NCBI RefSeq assembly: GCF_000720325.1
Contig: NZ_JOJM01000056.1
Span: 1 to 54,751 of the forward strand
DNA from: Streptomyces sp. NRRL B-1347
GTDB lineage: Bacteria; Actinomycetota; Actinomycetes; Streptomycetales; Streptomycetaceae
DNA length: 54,751 bases
Direction of reading: 5' to 3'
Each line of letters opens with the position of its first letter. Position 1 is the stretch's first letter. The position numbers were made by a program, and so were the translations under genes. The notes below the pieces were generated by a model that saw only the letters and a program-made list of their open reading frames with translations, had not been told where the DNA came from and ran no database searches. Below, piece by piece: positions 1-11,201 of the stretch.

Positions 1-309
1 CGTCGGGAGAGCCCGGTCCGGTGGGGGCGGGTGGGTGGGACTGTCCCGGCGGCGCGCAGCGCGAGCCCCGTGGCACCGGGCAGCAGCGTGGGGCAACGGC
101 GGCAGGCGTCCCGCGCCGAGGGTCGGGCCGCGCAGGACCGGGGGTGGTCCTGCCCGGGGAGCTCGGCCCGGTGGGGCCCCGGCGGTGCGTAGCGCGGCCC
201 CCGTGTCGCCGGGGCGCGCCGAGGGCCCGGCCTCGCAAGGCGTAGCCCGCTCCGGGGCCCGGCCGGGCCCCGGAGGGCGCGCCCCGTCGCGGTGGGCGGG
301 GCGCTGTCG
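1..309. other. Gene-free left edge with hairpins
   Basis: No convincing gene is seen in this very GC-rich stretch; the open frames lack a recognisable protein. About bases 22-70 (GGGGGCGGGTGGG followed by a CCCGGCG and GCGC-rich part) resemble the reverse complement of about 22411-22460, so they may be a copy of a dispersed intergenic repeat. Two strong hairpins lie next to the end of the TetR gene and are listed separately. Confidence 0.5.
250..304 (-). terminator. Double hairpin after the TetR gene
   Basis: Bases 250-275 form a perfect 26-base palindrome with a CCGGGGCCCGG core. Bases 279-286 (GCGCCCCG) pair with 297-304 (CGGGGCGC). Both lie just downstream of the TetR stop codon on the minus strand, so they probably end the desaturase-TetR transcript. 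There is no T-run, as is common in Streptomyces. Confidence 0.55.
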
Positions 310-1029
310 TCAGGACTTGCGGTGGCCTATGAGCCGCGGCTTCGGCTCGAGCCCGTCCAGACCGTGCCAGGCCAGATTGACCAGGTGCGCGGCCACCTCC
401 GCCTTCTTGGGCTTGCGTACGTCCAGCCACCACTGCCCGGTCAGGGCCACGCTGCCGACGAGCGCCTGCGCGTACAGCGGCGCCAGCTTCGGGTCGAAGC
501 CGCGGGTCTTGAACTCCTGGCCCAGGATGTCCTCGACCTGCGTCGCGATGTCGGAGATCAGCGAGGCGAAGGAGCCCGTGGACTGGGGGATGGGGGAGTC
601 GCGGACCAGGATGCGGAAGCCGTCCGTGTACTCCTCGATGTAGTCGAGGAGGGCGAAGGCCGCCTGCTCGCACAGCTCCCGCGGGTGCCCGGCGGTCAGG
701 GACCCCGTCACCATGCCCAGGAGCTGGCGCATCTCGCGGTCCACGACCACCGCGTACAGGCCCTCCTTGCCGCCGAAGTGCTCGTACACGACCGGCTTGG
801 AGACCCCGGCCTTCGCCGCGATCTCCTCGACGGAGGTGCCTTCGAAGCCCTTGGCGGCAAACAGGGTGCGGCCGATGTCCAGCAGCTGTTCGCGGCGCTC
901 GGCGCCGGTCATACGGGTCCGGCGGGTACGCCGGGGCTTGTCGTTGTTCGATTTCGACGGGCTCTTCGGGGCCCGGGAGGAGCCCTTCGTGCCCGGAGTG
1001 CTGGAGTCGGTCGCCACGTGTTCCATCAT
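310..1029 (-). CDS. TetR/AcrR-family transcriptional regulator
   Basis: A 239-residue DNA-binding repressor-type protein. The N-terminal 40 residues are Lys/Arg/Ser/Thr-rich and probably disordered. A typical TetR helix-turn-helix follows (GTSVEEIAAKAGVSKPVVYE, then HFGGKEGLY), with a helical ligand-binding C-terminal half. Its ATG overlaps the desaturase stop by four bases (ATGA), so the two genes are translationally coupled, with the desaturase first. It therefore probably controls the desaturase operon, including itself, through the tandem TACG-N4-CGTA sites upstream. The ligand is unknown; an acyl-CoA is a reasonable guess by analogy with other desaturase-linked TetR proteins. A second ATG lies directly after the first (MMEH), so the start could be three bases later. 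Confidence 0.9.
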   Translation of the reverse strand: MMEHVATDSSTPGTKGSSRAPKSPSKSNNDKPRRTRRTRMTGAERREQLLDIGRTLFAAKGFEGTSVEEIAAKAGVSKPVVYEHFGGKEGLYAVVVDREMRQLLGMVTGSLTAGHPRELCEQAAFALLDYIEEYTDGFRILVRDSPIPQSTGSFASLISDIATQVEDILGQEFKTRGFDPKLAPLYAQALVGSVALTGQWWLDVRKPKKAEVAAHLVNLAWHGLDGLEPKPRLIGHRKS

Positions 1030-2039
1030 GCCGCGTCAGCGGCCTGACGGTTGCCAGGGGCATCGATCGCGTCGGTCGGCTTGCGGCGCGCGTCGATCCG
1101 GGACTGCGTCGGCCAGCGCACGTCGTACGCCCAGCCGAACTGTTCGAACCAGCGGATCAGGCGCGCGGAGGAGTCGATCTGCCCCCGCATCACACCGTGC
1201 CGCGCGGACGTCGGGTCGGCGTGGTGGAGGTTGTGCCAGGACTCGCCGCAGGACAGCACGGCCAGCCACCACACGTTCCCGGAGCGGTCACGGGACTTGA
1301 AGGGGCGCTTGCCCACGGCGTGGCAGATCGAGTTGATGGACCACGTGACGTGGTGCAGCAGCGACACACGGACGAGTGAGCCCCAGAAGAACGCCGTGAC
1401 CGCGCCCCACCACGACATCGTCACCAGACCGCCGACCAGCGGCGGGAACAGCAGCGACACGAGCGTCCACAGCACGAACTGGCGCGAGACGCGACGGATC
1501 GCCGGGTCCTTGATCAGATCGGGCGCGTACTTCTCCTGCGACGTCTGCTCCTGATCGAACAGCCAGCCGACGTGCGCCCACCACAGGCCCTTCATCAGGG
1601 CCGGCACGGTCTCCCCGTACCGCCACGGCGAGTGCGGGTCGCCCTCCGCGTCGGAGAACTTGTGGTGCTTGCGGTGGTCGGCGACCCAGCGCACCAGCGG
1701 GCCCTCGACCGCGAGGGAACCCATCACCGCGAGGGCGATCCGCAGCGGCCGCTTGGCCTTGAACGAGCCGTGCGTGAAGTACCGGTGGAAACCGATGGTG
1801 ATGCCGTGGCAGCCCACGAAGTACATGAACACGAGCAGACCCAGGTCGAGCCAGCTCACCCCCCAGCCCCAGGCCAGCGGCACCGCCGCGACCAGGGCGA
1901 GGAAGGGGACGACGATGAACAGCAGCAGCGTGATCTGCTCCAGCGAACCCTTCTGCTCGCCGCCAAGCGTCGCGGACGGGAGCGGGGCGCCGCTGGGCGC
2001 CCCTTTCGATTCTTCGATGACGTCGGGGCTTGTGGTCAT
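1026..2039 (-). CDS. Acyl-CoA/fatty-acid desaturase (membrane di-iron)
   Basis: A 337-residue integral membrane desaturase that introduces a double bond into a fatty acyl chain using O2 and a di-iron centre. The three histidine boxes are intact: HRYFTH (residues 85-90), HRKHH (122-126) and HNLHH (269-273). Hydrophobic segments around residues 36-57, 61-80 and 190-222 fit the usual four-helix topology. I chose the ATG giving MTTSPDVIEE: upstream residues of the longer open frame (to 2384) are Arg/Pro-rich and cover the operator region. The gene is followed with a 4-base overlap by the TetR regulator. The probable role is adjusting membrane fluidity. The exact regiospecificity (delta-9 likely) is inferred from the family only. 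Confidence 0.93.
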   Translation of the reverse strand: MTTSPDVIEESKGAPSGAPLPSATLGGEQKGSLEQITLLLFIVVPFLALVAAVPLAWGWGVSWLDLGLLVFMYFVGCHGITIGFHRYFTHGSFKAKRPLRIALAVMGSLAVEGPLVRWVADHRKHHKFSDAEGDPHSPWRYGETVPALMKGLWWAHVGWLFDQEQTSQEKYAPDLIKDPAIRRVSRQFVLWTLVSLLFPPLVGGLVTMSWWGAVTAFFWGSLVRVSLLHHVTWSINSICHAVGKRPFKSRDRSGNVWWLAVLSCGESWHNLHHADPTSARHGVMRGQIDSSARLIRWFEQFGWAYDVRWPTQSRIDARRKPTDAIDAPGNRQAADAA

Positions 2040-2126
2040 TGGACGTTCCCCTGGGGGGTCGAGGGTGAGGGCACAGGCCGTGTGCCACGGGAGCGAGTGC
2101 CCGCGCGGCGCTCGGCGCATGCCACG

Positions 2127-2156
2127 CCTACGGGACCGTAACCTACGGGCACGTAA
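2127..2156. promoter_or_regulatory. Tandem 15-bp TetR-type operators
   Basis: Two directly adjacent 15-base repeats, CCTACGGGACCGTAA (2127-2141) and CCTACGGGCACGTAA (2142-2156), differ at two positions. Each contains an inverted TACG-N4-CGTA pair, the normal shape of a TetR dimer site. They lie about 90-115 bases upstream of the desaturase ATG, so repression or activation of the desaturase-TetR operon is likely. The assignment to the neighbouring TetR protein is inference. Confidence 0.65.
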
Positions 2157-2291
2157 GTATCGCAGCGCGCGGCACGGCGGCAAGAGGCCGCGAGACAGCC
2201 GGATCGCATCGACACCTATCCTTGGATCGGTCGGACAGCGCGGTCCGCTCTGTATCTCCCCCGGTTCACCCGCCGGGACCCCTCCCAGACG

Positions 2292-2341
2292 TGCCCACCC
2301 TCCCCGAGCTCTCCATTCCGTTCGAGCAGGGGATGCCCCAT
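2292..2341. repeat. Dispersed repeat family A, copy 1
   Basis: A CCCACCCTCCCC start, then TTCGAGCAGGGGATGCCCCA. The same arrangement recurs at 22172-22222 and, more degenerate, inside nuoL at 44926-44966. The CCCC and GGGG blocks can pair. This type of intergenic element is familiar from Streptomyces genomes. Here it sits just upstream of the ppc ribosome binding site. Confidence 0.6.
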
Positions 2342-2386
2342 TCCGCAGCCCGCGAGGGCCGGGATTCACCGCAAGGAGCCGCACCT

Positions 2387-5134
<2,748 letters not shown>

Positions 5135-5194
5135 CACCATCGCGCGGCCGCACGGCCCCGCACCGCCGCGTACCGCCGAAGGCCCCGTACCGCC

Positions 5195-5230
5195 GAAAGG
5201 CCCCGCACCCTCCCGGGAGCGGGGCCTTTC
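5195..5230 (+). terminator. Rho-independent-type terminator of ppc
   Basis: A perfect 12-base-pair stem, GAAAGGCCCCGC (5195-5206) with GCGGGGCCTTTC (5219-5230), and a 12-base loop. It lies 60 bases after the ppc stop codon and before the start of the surface-protein gene. Confidence 0.8.
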
Positions 5231-5329
5231 AGGTGAAAAGTGCGCTTAACGCCTTGTCGTAGCGGAGGAAGCCACCCCCACCGCCCCACAGTTGACCCGT
5301 CCTCAGGTCCCCTCGTGGTCGGAAGTGCT

Positions 5330-8300
5330 GTGGTCCTCCTCGCCCACCGGTACCGTCGCGCGCTCGGCGCCACGGTGGCCGTCCTGCTCGCCGCCCTCGC
5401 GGCGCTCGCCCTGGTCCCGCTCGACAGCGCGGCCCGCGCCGACGCCCGCATGAGCGTCCGCCTCGACCCCGGCACCTCGCCGGTGCCGTCCGGCGACCAC
5501 GTCACCTACAACGGCTTCATCCAGTGCTCGATCCCCGGCGACTGCCAGTCGGTGACCGTCACCTTCACCCCGCCGCCCGGCGCCTCCGGCAAGGGCGTGG
5601 TCTCCCAGCCGTACCCGCCCGGCGTCACCGGCGTCACCGCCAACGACGACGGCAGCGTCACCGTCACCTACAGCTCCATCGCCAGCGGCCAGAGCTCACA
5701 GCTCACCGTCAGCTGGCCCACCGAGGACTACTGGACACCCCCCGGCGACCAGCGCGCGACCATGTCCGCGACCGCCACCAACGGCGACGGCACCCCCAGC
5801 ACCGACGACGCCGTCGTCGAGGTGAGCGCCGAACCCAACCCGGCCGTCCGCAAGGAAGGCCCCTCCCGCGCCCGCCCCGGCGAGACCATCACCTACAAGG
5901 TCACCGCCACCAACGACCCGCGCAACGCCAACCGCCCCCGCGGCAACCTCGCCCTGGAGAACGCCACCCTCACCGACGTCCTCCCCGAAGGCGTCGACCT
6001 CGTCGACGCCACCCCCGCCGGATACACCTACGACCCCGCCACCCGCACCATCAGCTGGCCCGTCGACACCGAACCCGACCGGCCCGGCAACCAGCTCGCC
6101 CAGGTCAAGACCTACCCGTACGGCGTCGTCCACGAGATCAGGGTCAAGGTGCGCGACAGCGTCGCCGACGGCACCACCCTCACCGACACCGCCACCCTCA
6201 GCGGCGACCCCTTCGGCCCCGGCACCGAAGAGATCACCCGCAGCGACAAGGCCGACACCGTCGTCGGCACCGGCGGCGGCGAGGTCTCCGGCACCCTCGA
6301 CAAGTCCGTCGACACCCCGCTCGCCGCCGACGGACAACGCGTCTCCTACGTCCTGCGCTTCGCCAACACCGGCACCGACGCCGCCGACGCCCGCCTCAGC
6401 GACACCCTCCCCGACGGCTTCACCGCGGAGACCCTCAGCCTCTCCACCCCCTCCGGCGGCGCCTACTCCGGCGACTGGACCGTCACCGTCACCCGCCGCG
6501 ACGGCACCACCGAGACCGTCACCCCCACCGGCCAGACCATCGACCTGAGCCGCCTCGGCGACCTCACCGCCGTACGCGTCGACGTCCCCGGCCTCGCCGC
6601 GGGCACCAGCCTCATCGCCCAGATCGGCGGCCGCGCCGACGCCACCGCCCTGCCCGGCGGCAGCGGCGACGTCGACAACTGCGCCCGCCTGAACCTCACC
6701 GGCGCCGCGGGCACCGCCGACGAAGAGTCCTGCACCAGCTTCCACATCGAACCCGAGGTCTCCCAGCCCGAGCTGACCAAGTCCACCGACCCCACCCCCG
6801 TCGGCCCCGGCGGCAGCCACACCTGGACCGTGACCCTCCGCAACGACCGCTACCGCACCGGCTCCTCCCCGCTGCGCCCCCGCTTCGTCGACCTCGTACC
6901 CCGCCAGCTCGCCTACGAGAAGGGCTCCTGGACCCTCACCGACGGCCAGCCCGACTACTGCCCGGCCGCCGACCGCTTCACCGAGACCGTCTCCGAAGGA
7001 CCCGACGGGCGCACCCGCGTCGAACTCACCGCAGAACCCGGCGCGCAGATCCCCGCCGACGACTCCTCCTGCGTGTACGAGTTCCGCACCACCGTCGAAC
7101 CCGGCGTCGCCAGCGGCACCTACGGCGGCTCGCCCGACTCCGCCGACTACGCGGGCAACCGCGCCGGGCTCTACGACGCCCAGCGGCCCATCAACACCCG
7201 CAGGACCGACACCCACGACATCGACGGCGACGGCGACACCACCGAGAACGTCGCCGAGGCCACCGACGACTTCGCCATCGCCGAGTCCTCCGCCCTCTTC
7301 GTCACCAAGGAGGTCAAGGGCGACAAGGACGACGCCTTCAAGGGCTCCGCCGAAGTACCCGGCAAGGAGGACGAGGTCGGCCAGTCCACCATCTCCGGCA
7401 CCGTCGAATACCGCACCGTCCTCGGCAACATGGGCAACACCGACCTCACCAACGTCGTCGCCTACGACCTGCTGCCCGCACCCGGCACCTACGGCGTCAC
7501 CAGCGGCCGCTACGAGGACGACGTCACCAGCCAGTGGCGCCCCACCCTCACCGGACCCATCGACGCGGGCGGCGCCCCCGTGACCATCACGTACTCCGAG
7601 GAACCCGACCCCTGCCGCCCCGAGATGGACAACACCCCCGACAAGAGCGCGCCCTTCCAGTGCGACGGTGAGCCCGACCCGTCCTTCGTACCCGCCGACG
7701 AAGTCACCGACTGGAGCCGCATCCGCTCCATCCGCTTCGACTTCGACGGACACGTGTTCTCCGCCGGTGAGCGCTACACGCTGCGCTGGCTGATGGAGGT
7801 GCCGGACCGCGCCGCGGACGGGGATCCGTTCGAGGGCGGGGAGCGCACCTGGAACAAGATCGCCATCGCGGGCGACCGGCGCCAGCCGGACGGCTCCACG
7901 CGGGGCCTGCTGGCCACCGAGGCCCCCTGGGTGGTCGACGAGGTCCGCCCGTCCCCGTCCCCGTCGCCTTCGCCGTCCCCGTCGGATTCGCCGTCTCCGT
8001 CCCCGTCTCCGTCGGATTCGCCGTCGCCTTCGGATTCGCCGTCGCCTTCCCCCTCGCCGTCGGACTCCCCGTCTCCGTCGCCTTCGCCCTCGGATTCGCC
8101 GTCGCCGTCGCCTTCGCCGTCTGACTCGCCCTCCCCGTCCCCGTCCCCGTCTCCGTCGGATTCGCCGTCTCCGTCGCCGTCCCCCTCGCCGTCGGATTCG
8201 CCTTCGCCTTCGCCGTCTCCGTCTGACTCGCCGTCCCCGTCCCCCTCGCCGTCGGACTCGCCTTCGCCCTCGCCGTCCCCGTCGGACTCCCCGTCCCCGT

Positions 8301-8491
8301 CGCCGTCCGAGCCGACCGAACCGCCGTCGCCCTCGCCCTCACCTTCGGAGTCGAGCCCGACGCCGTCCCTGCCGGACACCGGGTCCGGCGGCGCGTGGCT
8401 GGCATCGGGGATCGCTGCGGCGCTGCTCGCGGCCGGTGCGCTGCTCGCGGCGATCGCCCGCAGGCGACGCGAGGTACGCGACCACCTGTAG
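5330..8491 (+). CDS. DUF11-repeat surface protein with LPDTG sorting signal
   Basis: A predicted cell-wall-anchored protein of about 1053 residues. It has an N-terminal signal peptide (HRYRR, then a hydrophobic stretch ending near ARADA). Several DUF11-like Ig-type beta modules follow, recognisable by 'SYVLRFANTGTDAADARLSD' and 'VEYRTVLGNMGNTDLTNVV' segments. Next is a long Ser-Pro linker (about residues 875-1000), then an LPDTG motif at about residue 1014, a hydrophobic helix and a basic tail (RRRREVRDHL). This is the full layout of a sortase substrate. The start is uncertain: GTG at 5330 has GGAAG four bases upstream, GTG at 5315 also fits, and a GTG at 5240 would add a TTA codon and lie almost on the ppc terminator. 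Its function is unknown; such proteins act as adhesins or stalks. No sortase gene is in the window. Confidence 0.85.
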   Translation: MVLLAHRYRRALGATVAVLLAALAALALVPLDSAARADARMSVRLDPGTSPVPSGDHVTYNGFIQCSIPGDCQSVTVTFTPPPGASGKGVVSQPYPPGVTGVTANDDGSVTVTYSSIASGQSSQLTVSWPTEDYWTPPGDQRATMSATATNGDGTPSTDDAVVEVSAEPNPAVRKEGPSRARPGETITYKVTATNDPRNANRPRGNLALENATLTDVLPEGVDLVDATPAGYTYDPATRTISWPVDTEPDRPGNQLAQVKTYPYGVVHEIRVKVRDSVADGTTLTDTATLSGDPFGPGTEEITRSDKADTVVGTGGGEVSGTLDKSVDTPLAADGQRVSYVLRFANTGTDAADARLSDTLPDGFTAETLSLSTPSGGAYSGDWTVTVTRRDGTTETVTPTGQTIDLSRLGDLTAVRVDVPGLAAGTSLIAQIGGRADATALPGGSGDVDNCARLNLTGAAGTADEESCTSFHIEPEVSQPELTKSTDPTPVGPGGSHTWTVTLRNDRYRTGSSPLRPRFVDLVPRQLAYEKGSWTLTDGQPDYCPAADRFTETVSEGPDGRTRVELTAEPGAQIPADDSSCVYEFRTTVEPGVASGTYGGSPDSADYAGNRAGLYDAQRPINTRRTDTHDIDGDGDTTENVAEATDDFAIAESSALFVTKEVKGDKDDAFKGSAEVPGKEDEVGQSTISGTVEYRTVLGNMGNTDLTNVVAYDLLPAPGTYGVTSGRYEDDVTSQWRPTLTGPIDAGGAPVTITYSEEPDPCRPEMDNTPDKSAPFQCDGEPDPSFVPADEVTDWSRIRSIRFDFDGHVFSAGERYTLRWLMEVPDRAADGDPFEGGERTWNKIAIAGDRRQPDGSTRGLLATEAPWVVDEVRPSPSPSPSPSPSDSPSPSPSPSDSPSPSDSPSPSPSPSDSPSPSPSPSDSPSPSPSPSDSPSPSPSPSPSDSPSPSPSPSPSDSPSPSPSPSDSPSPSPSPSDSPSPSPSPSDSPSPSPSEPTEPPSPSPSPSESSPTPSLPDTGSGGAWLASGIAAALLAAGALLAAIARRRREVRDHL
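7948..8325 (+). repeat. Ser-Pro-Ser-Asp coding minisatellite
   Basis: A degenerate tandem repeat encoding SPSPSPSD units of about 18-30 bases inside the surface-protein gene. Synonymous codons (TCC/TCG/TCT, CCG/CCC/CCT) alternate while the peptide pattern stays constant. This suggests selection on the peptide. It is probably an extended wall-spanning stalk. Confidence 0.85.
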
Positions 8492-8512
8492 GACCACCCG
8501 GAGGACGAAAAA

Positions 8513-8553
8513 CCCCCGCCCACCCGCCCCGAACAGGGGTGGGTGGGCGGGGG
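8513..8553. terminator. Strong bidirectional hairpin, surface protein / pth
   Basis: An 18-base stem, bases 8513-8530 with 8536-8553, broken only by one G-T pair, with a five-base loop GAACA. It sits between two convergent genes (surface protein plus, pth minus) and can terminate both. Confidence 0.8.
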
Positions 8554-8590
8554 AACATCCGTGGCGGATCAGCCGGAGACGGACCGCCGG

Positions 8591-9187
8591 TCAGGAGTTG
8601 TACGTCGACTGGGCCCGCTCCAGGCCCTCCACGACCAGGCACTCCGCCGCGTCCGCGGCCCGGTCCACGAAGTAGTCCAGCTCCTTGCGCTCCGTGGACG
8701 AGAAGTCCTTCAGAACGAAGTCGGCGACCTGCATCCGCCCGGGCGGCCGGCCGATGCCGAAACGGACCCGGTGGTAGTCCGAGCCCATGGCCTTGGTCAT
8801 GGACTTCAGACCGTTGTGCCCGTTGTCACCGCCACCGAGCTTCAGCCGCAGCGTGCCGTAGTCGATGTCGAGCTCGTCGTGGACGGCGACGACGTTCGCC
8901 GTCGGCACCTTGTAGAAGTCGCGCAGGGCCGTCACCGGACCGCCCGACAGGTTCATGAACGACGTCGGCTTGGCGAGGACGACACGGCGGCTGCCCGGCC
9001 CCATCGGGCCGATACGGCCCTCCAGGACCTGCGCCTGCGCCTTGCCGGCACGCTTGAACGTGCCGCCGATCCGCTGGGCCAGCAGGTCGACGACCATGAA
9101 GCCCACGTTGTGCCGGTTCATGGCGTAGCCGGGCCCCGGGTTGCCGAGACCCACGACCAGCCAGGGAGCGCTCGGGTCCGTCGTCAT
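8591..9187 (-). CDS. pth: Peptidyl-tRNA hydrolase
   Basis: A 198-residue cytosolic enzyme that cleaves peptidyl-tRNA dropped from ribosomes, recycling tRNA. The N-terminal [20 protein letters not shown] carries the GNPG signature and the catalytic His in [19 protein letters not shown] and the HDELDIDYG and [12 protein letters not shown] blocks are also conserved. I chose the ATG giving MTTDPSAPW because GGAGGAGAG lies just upstream; the longer frame to 9262 would run into the rplY terminator. It is downstream of rplY on the same strand. The pairing of L25 and Pth genes is common in bacteria. Confidence 0.96.
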   Translation of the reverse strand: MTTDPSAPWLVVGLGNPGPGYAMNRHNVGFMVVDLLAQRIGGTFKRAGKAQAQVLEGRIGPMGPGSRRVVLAKPTSFMNLSGGPVTALRDFYKVPTANVVAVHDELDIDYGTLRLKLGGGDNGHNGLKSMTKAMGSDYHRVRFGIGRPPGRMQVADFVLKDFSSTERKELDYFVDRAADAAECLVVEGLERAQSTYNS

Positions 9188-9219
9188 CTGCGTCTCTCCT
9201 CCATCGCTGCTCACAACCC

Positions 9220-9257
9220 AACCGCCGCCCAGCGCCGGAGGGCGCTGGACGGCGGTT
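9220..9257 (-). terminator. Hairpin between rplY and pth
   Basis: A stem of 17 pairs with one mismatch (9220-9236 with 9241-9257, AACCGCCG... / ...CGGCGGTT) and a four-base loop. It follows the rplY stop codon and precedes pth, so it may end or attenuate the rplY transcript before pth. Confidence 0.6.
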
Positions 9258-9277
9258 GACATGCCTCAAGGCGTGGC

Positions 9278-9865
9278 TCAGGCCTCGGCGGCCGCGTCGC
9301 CCTCGCCCTCGGCCGGGGCTTCCTCGGCCTGCGCGGCCAGGACCTGCAGGACGACGGCGTCGCCGTCGACGGCCAGGGTCGTACCGGCGGGCAGCGTGAT
9401 GTCCTTGGCGTGGACGGAGGCACCGGCCTCCAGGCCCGCGATGGAGACCGTGACGGCCTCGGGGATGTGCGTGGCCTCGGCCTCGACCGGCAGCGTGTCC
9501 AGGACGTGCTCGAGCAGGTTGCCACCGGCGGCCAGCTCGCCCTCGGTGTGGACCGGGATCTCGACGGTGACCTTCTCGCCGCGCTTGACCAGGAGCAGGT
9601 CGACGTGCTCAACGAAGCCCTTCAGCGGGTCGCGCTGCACGGCCTTCGGGATGGCCAGCTCGTTCTTGCCGTCGATGTCCAGGGACAGCAGGACGTTCGA
9701 GGTGCGCAGGGCGATCATCAGGGCGTGACCCGGCAGCGTGATGTGGACGGGGTCCGTGCCGTGGCCGTACAGGACGCCGGGAACCTTGTTCTCACGGCGG
9801 ATGCGGCGGGCGGCGCCCTTGCCGAACTCGGTACGGGTCTCGGTGGCGAGCTTGACCTCAGACAT
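9278..9865 (-). CDS. rplY: 50S ribosomal protein L25 / Ctc family
   Basis: A 195-residue L25 protein of the long CTC (general stress protein) type, which binds 5S rRNA. The N-terminal L25 domain (residues 1-95, with FGKGAARRIRRENKVPGVLY) is followed by the TL5 beta domain (about 100-180). An Ala/Glu-rich acidic tail ends the protein (EEAPAEGEGDAAAEA). GAGGAG precedes the ATG at 9865. The gene lies between prs (upstream, same strand) and pth. A hairpin separates it from prs, suggesting its own promoter around 9870-9967. Confidence 0.95.
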   Translation of the reverse strand: MSEVKLATETRTEFGKGAARRIRRENKVPGVLYGHGTDPVHITLPGHALMIALRTSNVLLSLDIDGKNELAIPKAVQRDPLKGFVEHVDLLLVKRGEKVTVEIPVHTEGELAAGGNLLEHVLDTLPVEAEATHIPEAVTVSIAGLEAGASVHAKDITLPAGTTLAVDGDAVVLQVLAAQAEEAPAEGEGDAAAEA

Positions 9866-9967
9866 GAAGCACTCCTCGTAGAAAGGTGAACGGAAGCGTC
9901 ACCCGGCCATACGACTGGCCTGCTACGAAGAGCGCGTCGATAACGGACCGCCGTACCCCAATGAGTA

Positions 9968-10016
9968 CGGCCTCCCTCGCCGAGCAACTTCGACAGTCTA
10001 CTCGGCGGGGAGGCCG
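9968..10016 (-). terminator. Terminator of glmU-prs
   Basis: CGGCCTCC...CGCCGAG (9968-9984) pairs with CTCGGCGGGGAGGCCG (10001-10016) with one bulged base. It is about 40 bases downstream of the prs stop codon on the minus strand. Confidence 0.7.
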
Positions 10017-10055
10017 CACCCCAAAACGATCAAGCGGGACCCGGTCCCGTGGACC

Positions 10056-11030
10056 CTACTGCTCCTCGAAGAGGCTGGTCACAGAGCCGTCCTCGAAGAT
10101 CTCCCGCACCGCGTTGGCGATGGTCGGAGCGATCGAAAGGACCGTGATCTTGTCGAGCTCCAGCTCGTTCGGCGTCGGCAGCGTGTTCGTGAACACGAAC
10201 TCGCTCACCTTCGAGTTCTTCAGCCGGTCCGCCGCCGGACCGGACAGCACACCGTGCGTCGCCGTCACGATGACGTCCTCCGCACCGTGCGCGAACAGCG
10301 CGTCCGCGGCCGCGCAGATCGTGCCACCCGTGTCGATCATGTCGTCGACCAGGACGCACACCCGGCCCTCGACGTTGCCGACCACCTCGTGCACCGTCAC
10401 CTGGTTGGCGACGTCCTTGTCACGGCGCTTGTGCACGATCGCAAGGGGCGCGCCCAGACGGTCGCACCAGCGGTCGGCCACACGCACCCGGCCCGCGTCC
10501 GGGGACACGACCGTGAGCTTGTCCTTGTCCACCTTCGCGCCCACGTAGTCCGCGAGGATCGGCAGGGCGAAGAGGTGGTCGACCGGGCCGTCGAAGAAGC
10601 CCACGATCTGGTCCGTGTGCAGATCGACGGTGACGATGCGATCGGCACCCGCGGTCTTCATCAGATCGGCGACCAGACGCGCCGAGATCGGCTCACGGCC
10701 GCGGTGCTTCTTGTCCTGACGGGCGTAGCCGTAGAACGGCACGATCACGGTGATGCTCCGCGCGGAGGCCCGCTTCAGAGCGTCGATCATGATCAACTGC
10801 TCCATGATCCACTTGTTGATCGGAGCCGTGTGGCTCTGGATCAGGAAGCAGTCCGCACCACGTGCCGACTCCTGGTACCGCACGTAGATCTCGCCGTTGG
10901 CGAAATCGAAGGCCTTGGTCGGTACGACGCCGATGCCCAGCTGGTGGGCCACCTCCTCGGCCAACTCGGGGTGGGCGCGGCCGGAGAAGAACATCAACTT
11001 CTTCTCGCCGGTCGTCTTGATCCCGGTCAC
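10056..11030 (-). CDS. prs: Ribose-phosphate pyrophosphokinase
   Basis: Converts ribose 5-phosphate and ATP to PRPP, the precursor for nucleotide, His and Trp synthesis. The 324 residues fit class I enzymes. Visible motifs are the flexible-loop region, VTVDLHTDQIVGFFDGPVDH and the PRPP-binding loop LVDDMIDTGGTICAAADAL. It follows glmU on the same strand with 171 bases between. The glmU-prs pair is a standard bacterial arrangement linking cell-wall sugar nucleotide and PRPP supply. Confidence 0.96.
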   Translation of the reverse strand: MTGIKTTGEKKLMFFSGRAHPELAEEVAHQLGIGVVPTKAFDFANGEIYVRYQESARGADCFLIQSHTAPINKWIMEQLIMIDALKRASARSITVIVPFYGYARQDKKHRGREPISARLVADLMKTAGADRIVTVDLHTDQIVGFFDGPVDHLFALPILADYVGAKVDKDKLTVVSPDAGRVRVADRWCDRLGAPLAIVHKRRDKDVANQVTVHEVVGNVEGRVCVLVDDMIDTGGTICAAADALFAHGAEDVIVTATHGVLSGPAADRLKNSKVSEFVFTNTLPTPNELELDKITVLSIAPTIANAVREIFEDGSVTSLFEEQ

Positions 11031-11201
11031 AGCACTGTCTCCTCAGACGAGTTCTTCCGCTGCTGCACCCGCGATACATCCAGAGGTCCAGGAGCGATTC
11101 CCCGCATCCCAGGACATAGGCCGCGCCACGAGTCAGCCGATTGGTGTGCACCTATCACGGTACGCGGTGTTCAGCGCACCTTTTTCCAGTCAGGTTGCCG
11201 G

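Larger units (their letters stand above)
2040..2386. other. Divergent control region, desaturase / ppc
   Basis: This 347-base region separates the desaturase (minus) from ppc (plus). It contains the tandem TetR-type operators (2127-2156) and one copy of a dispersed repeat (2292-2341). The ppc ribosome binding site AAGGAG lies at 2373-2378. No additional gene is supported. Confidence 0.7.

Noticed and set aside
5240..5329. Longer N-terminus of the surface protein from GTG 5240
   Set aside because: It would begin ten bases after the ppc terminator, include a TTA codon, and put 30 non-hydrophobic residues before the signal peptide.
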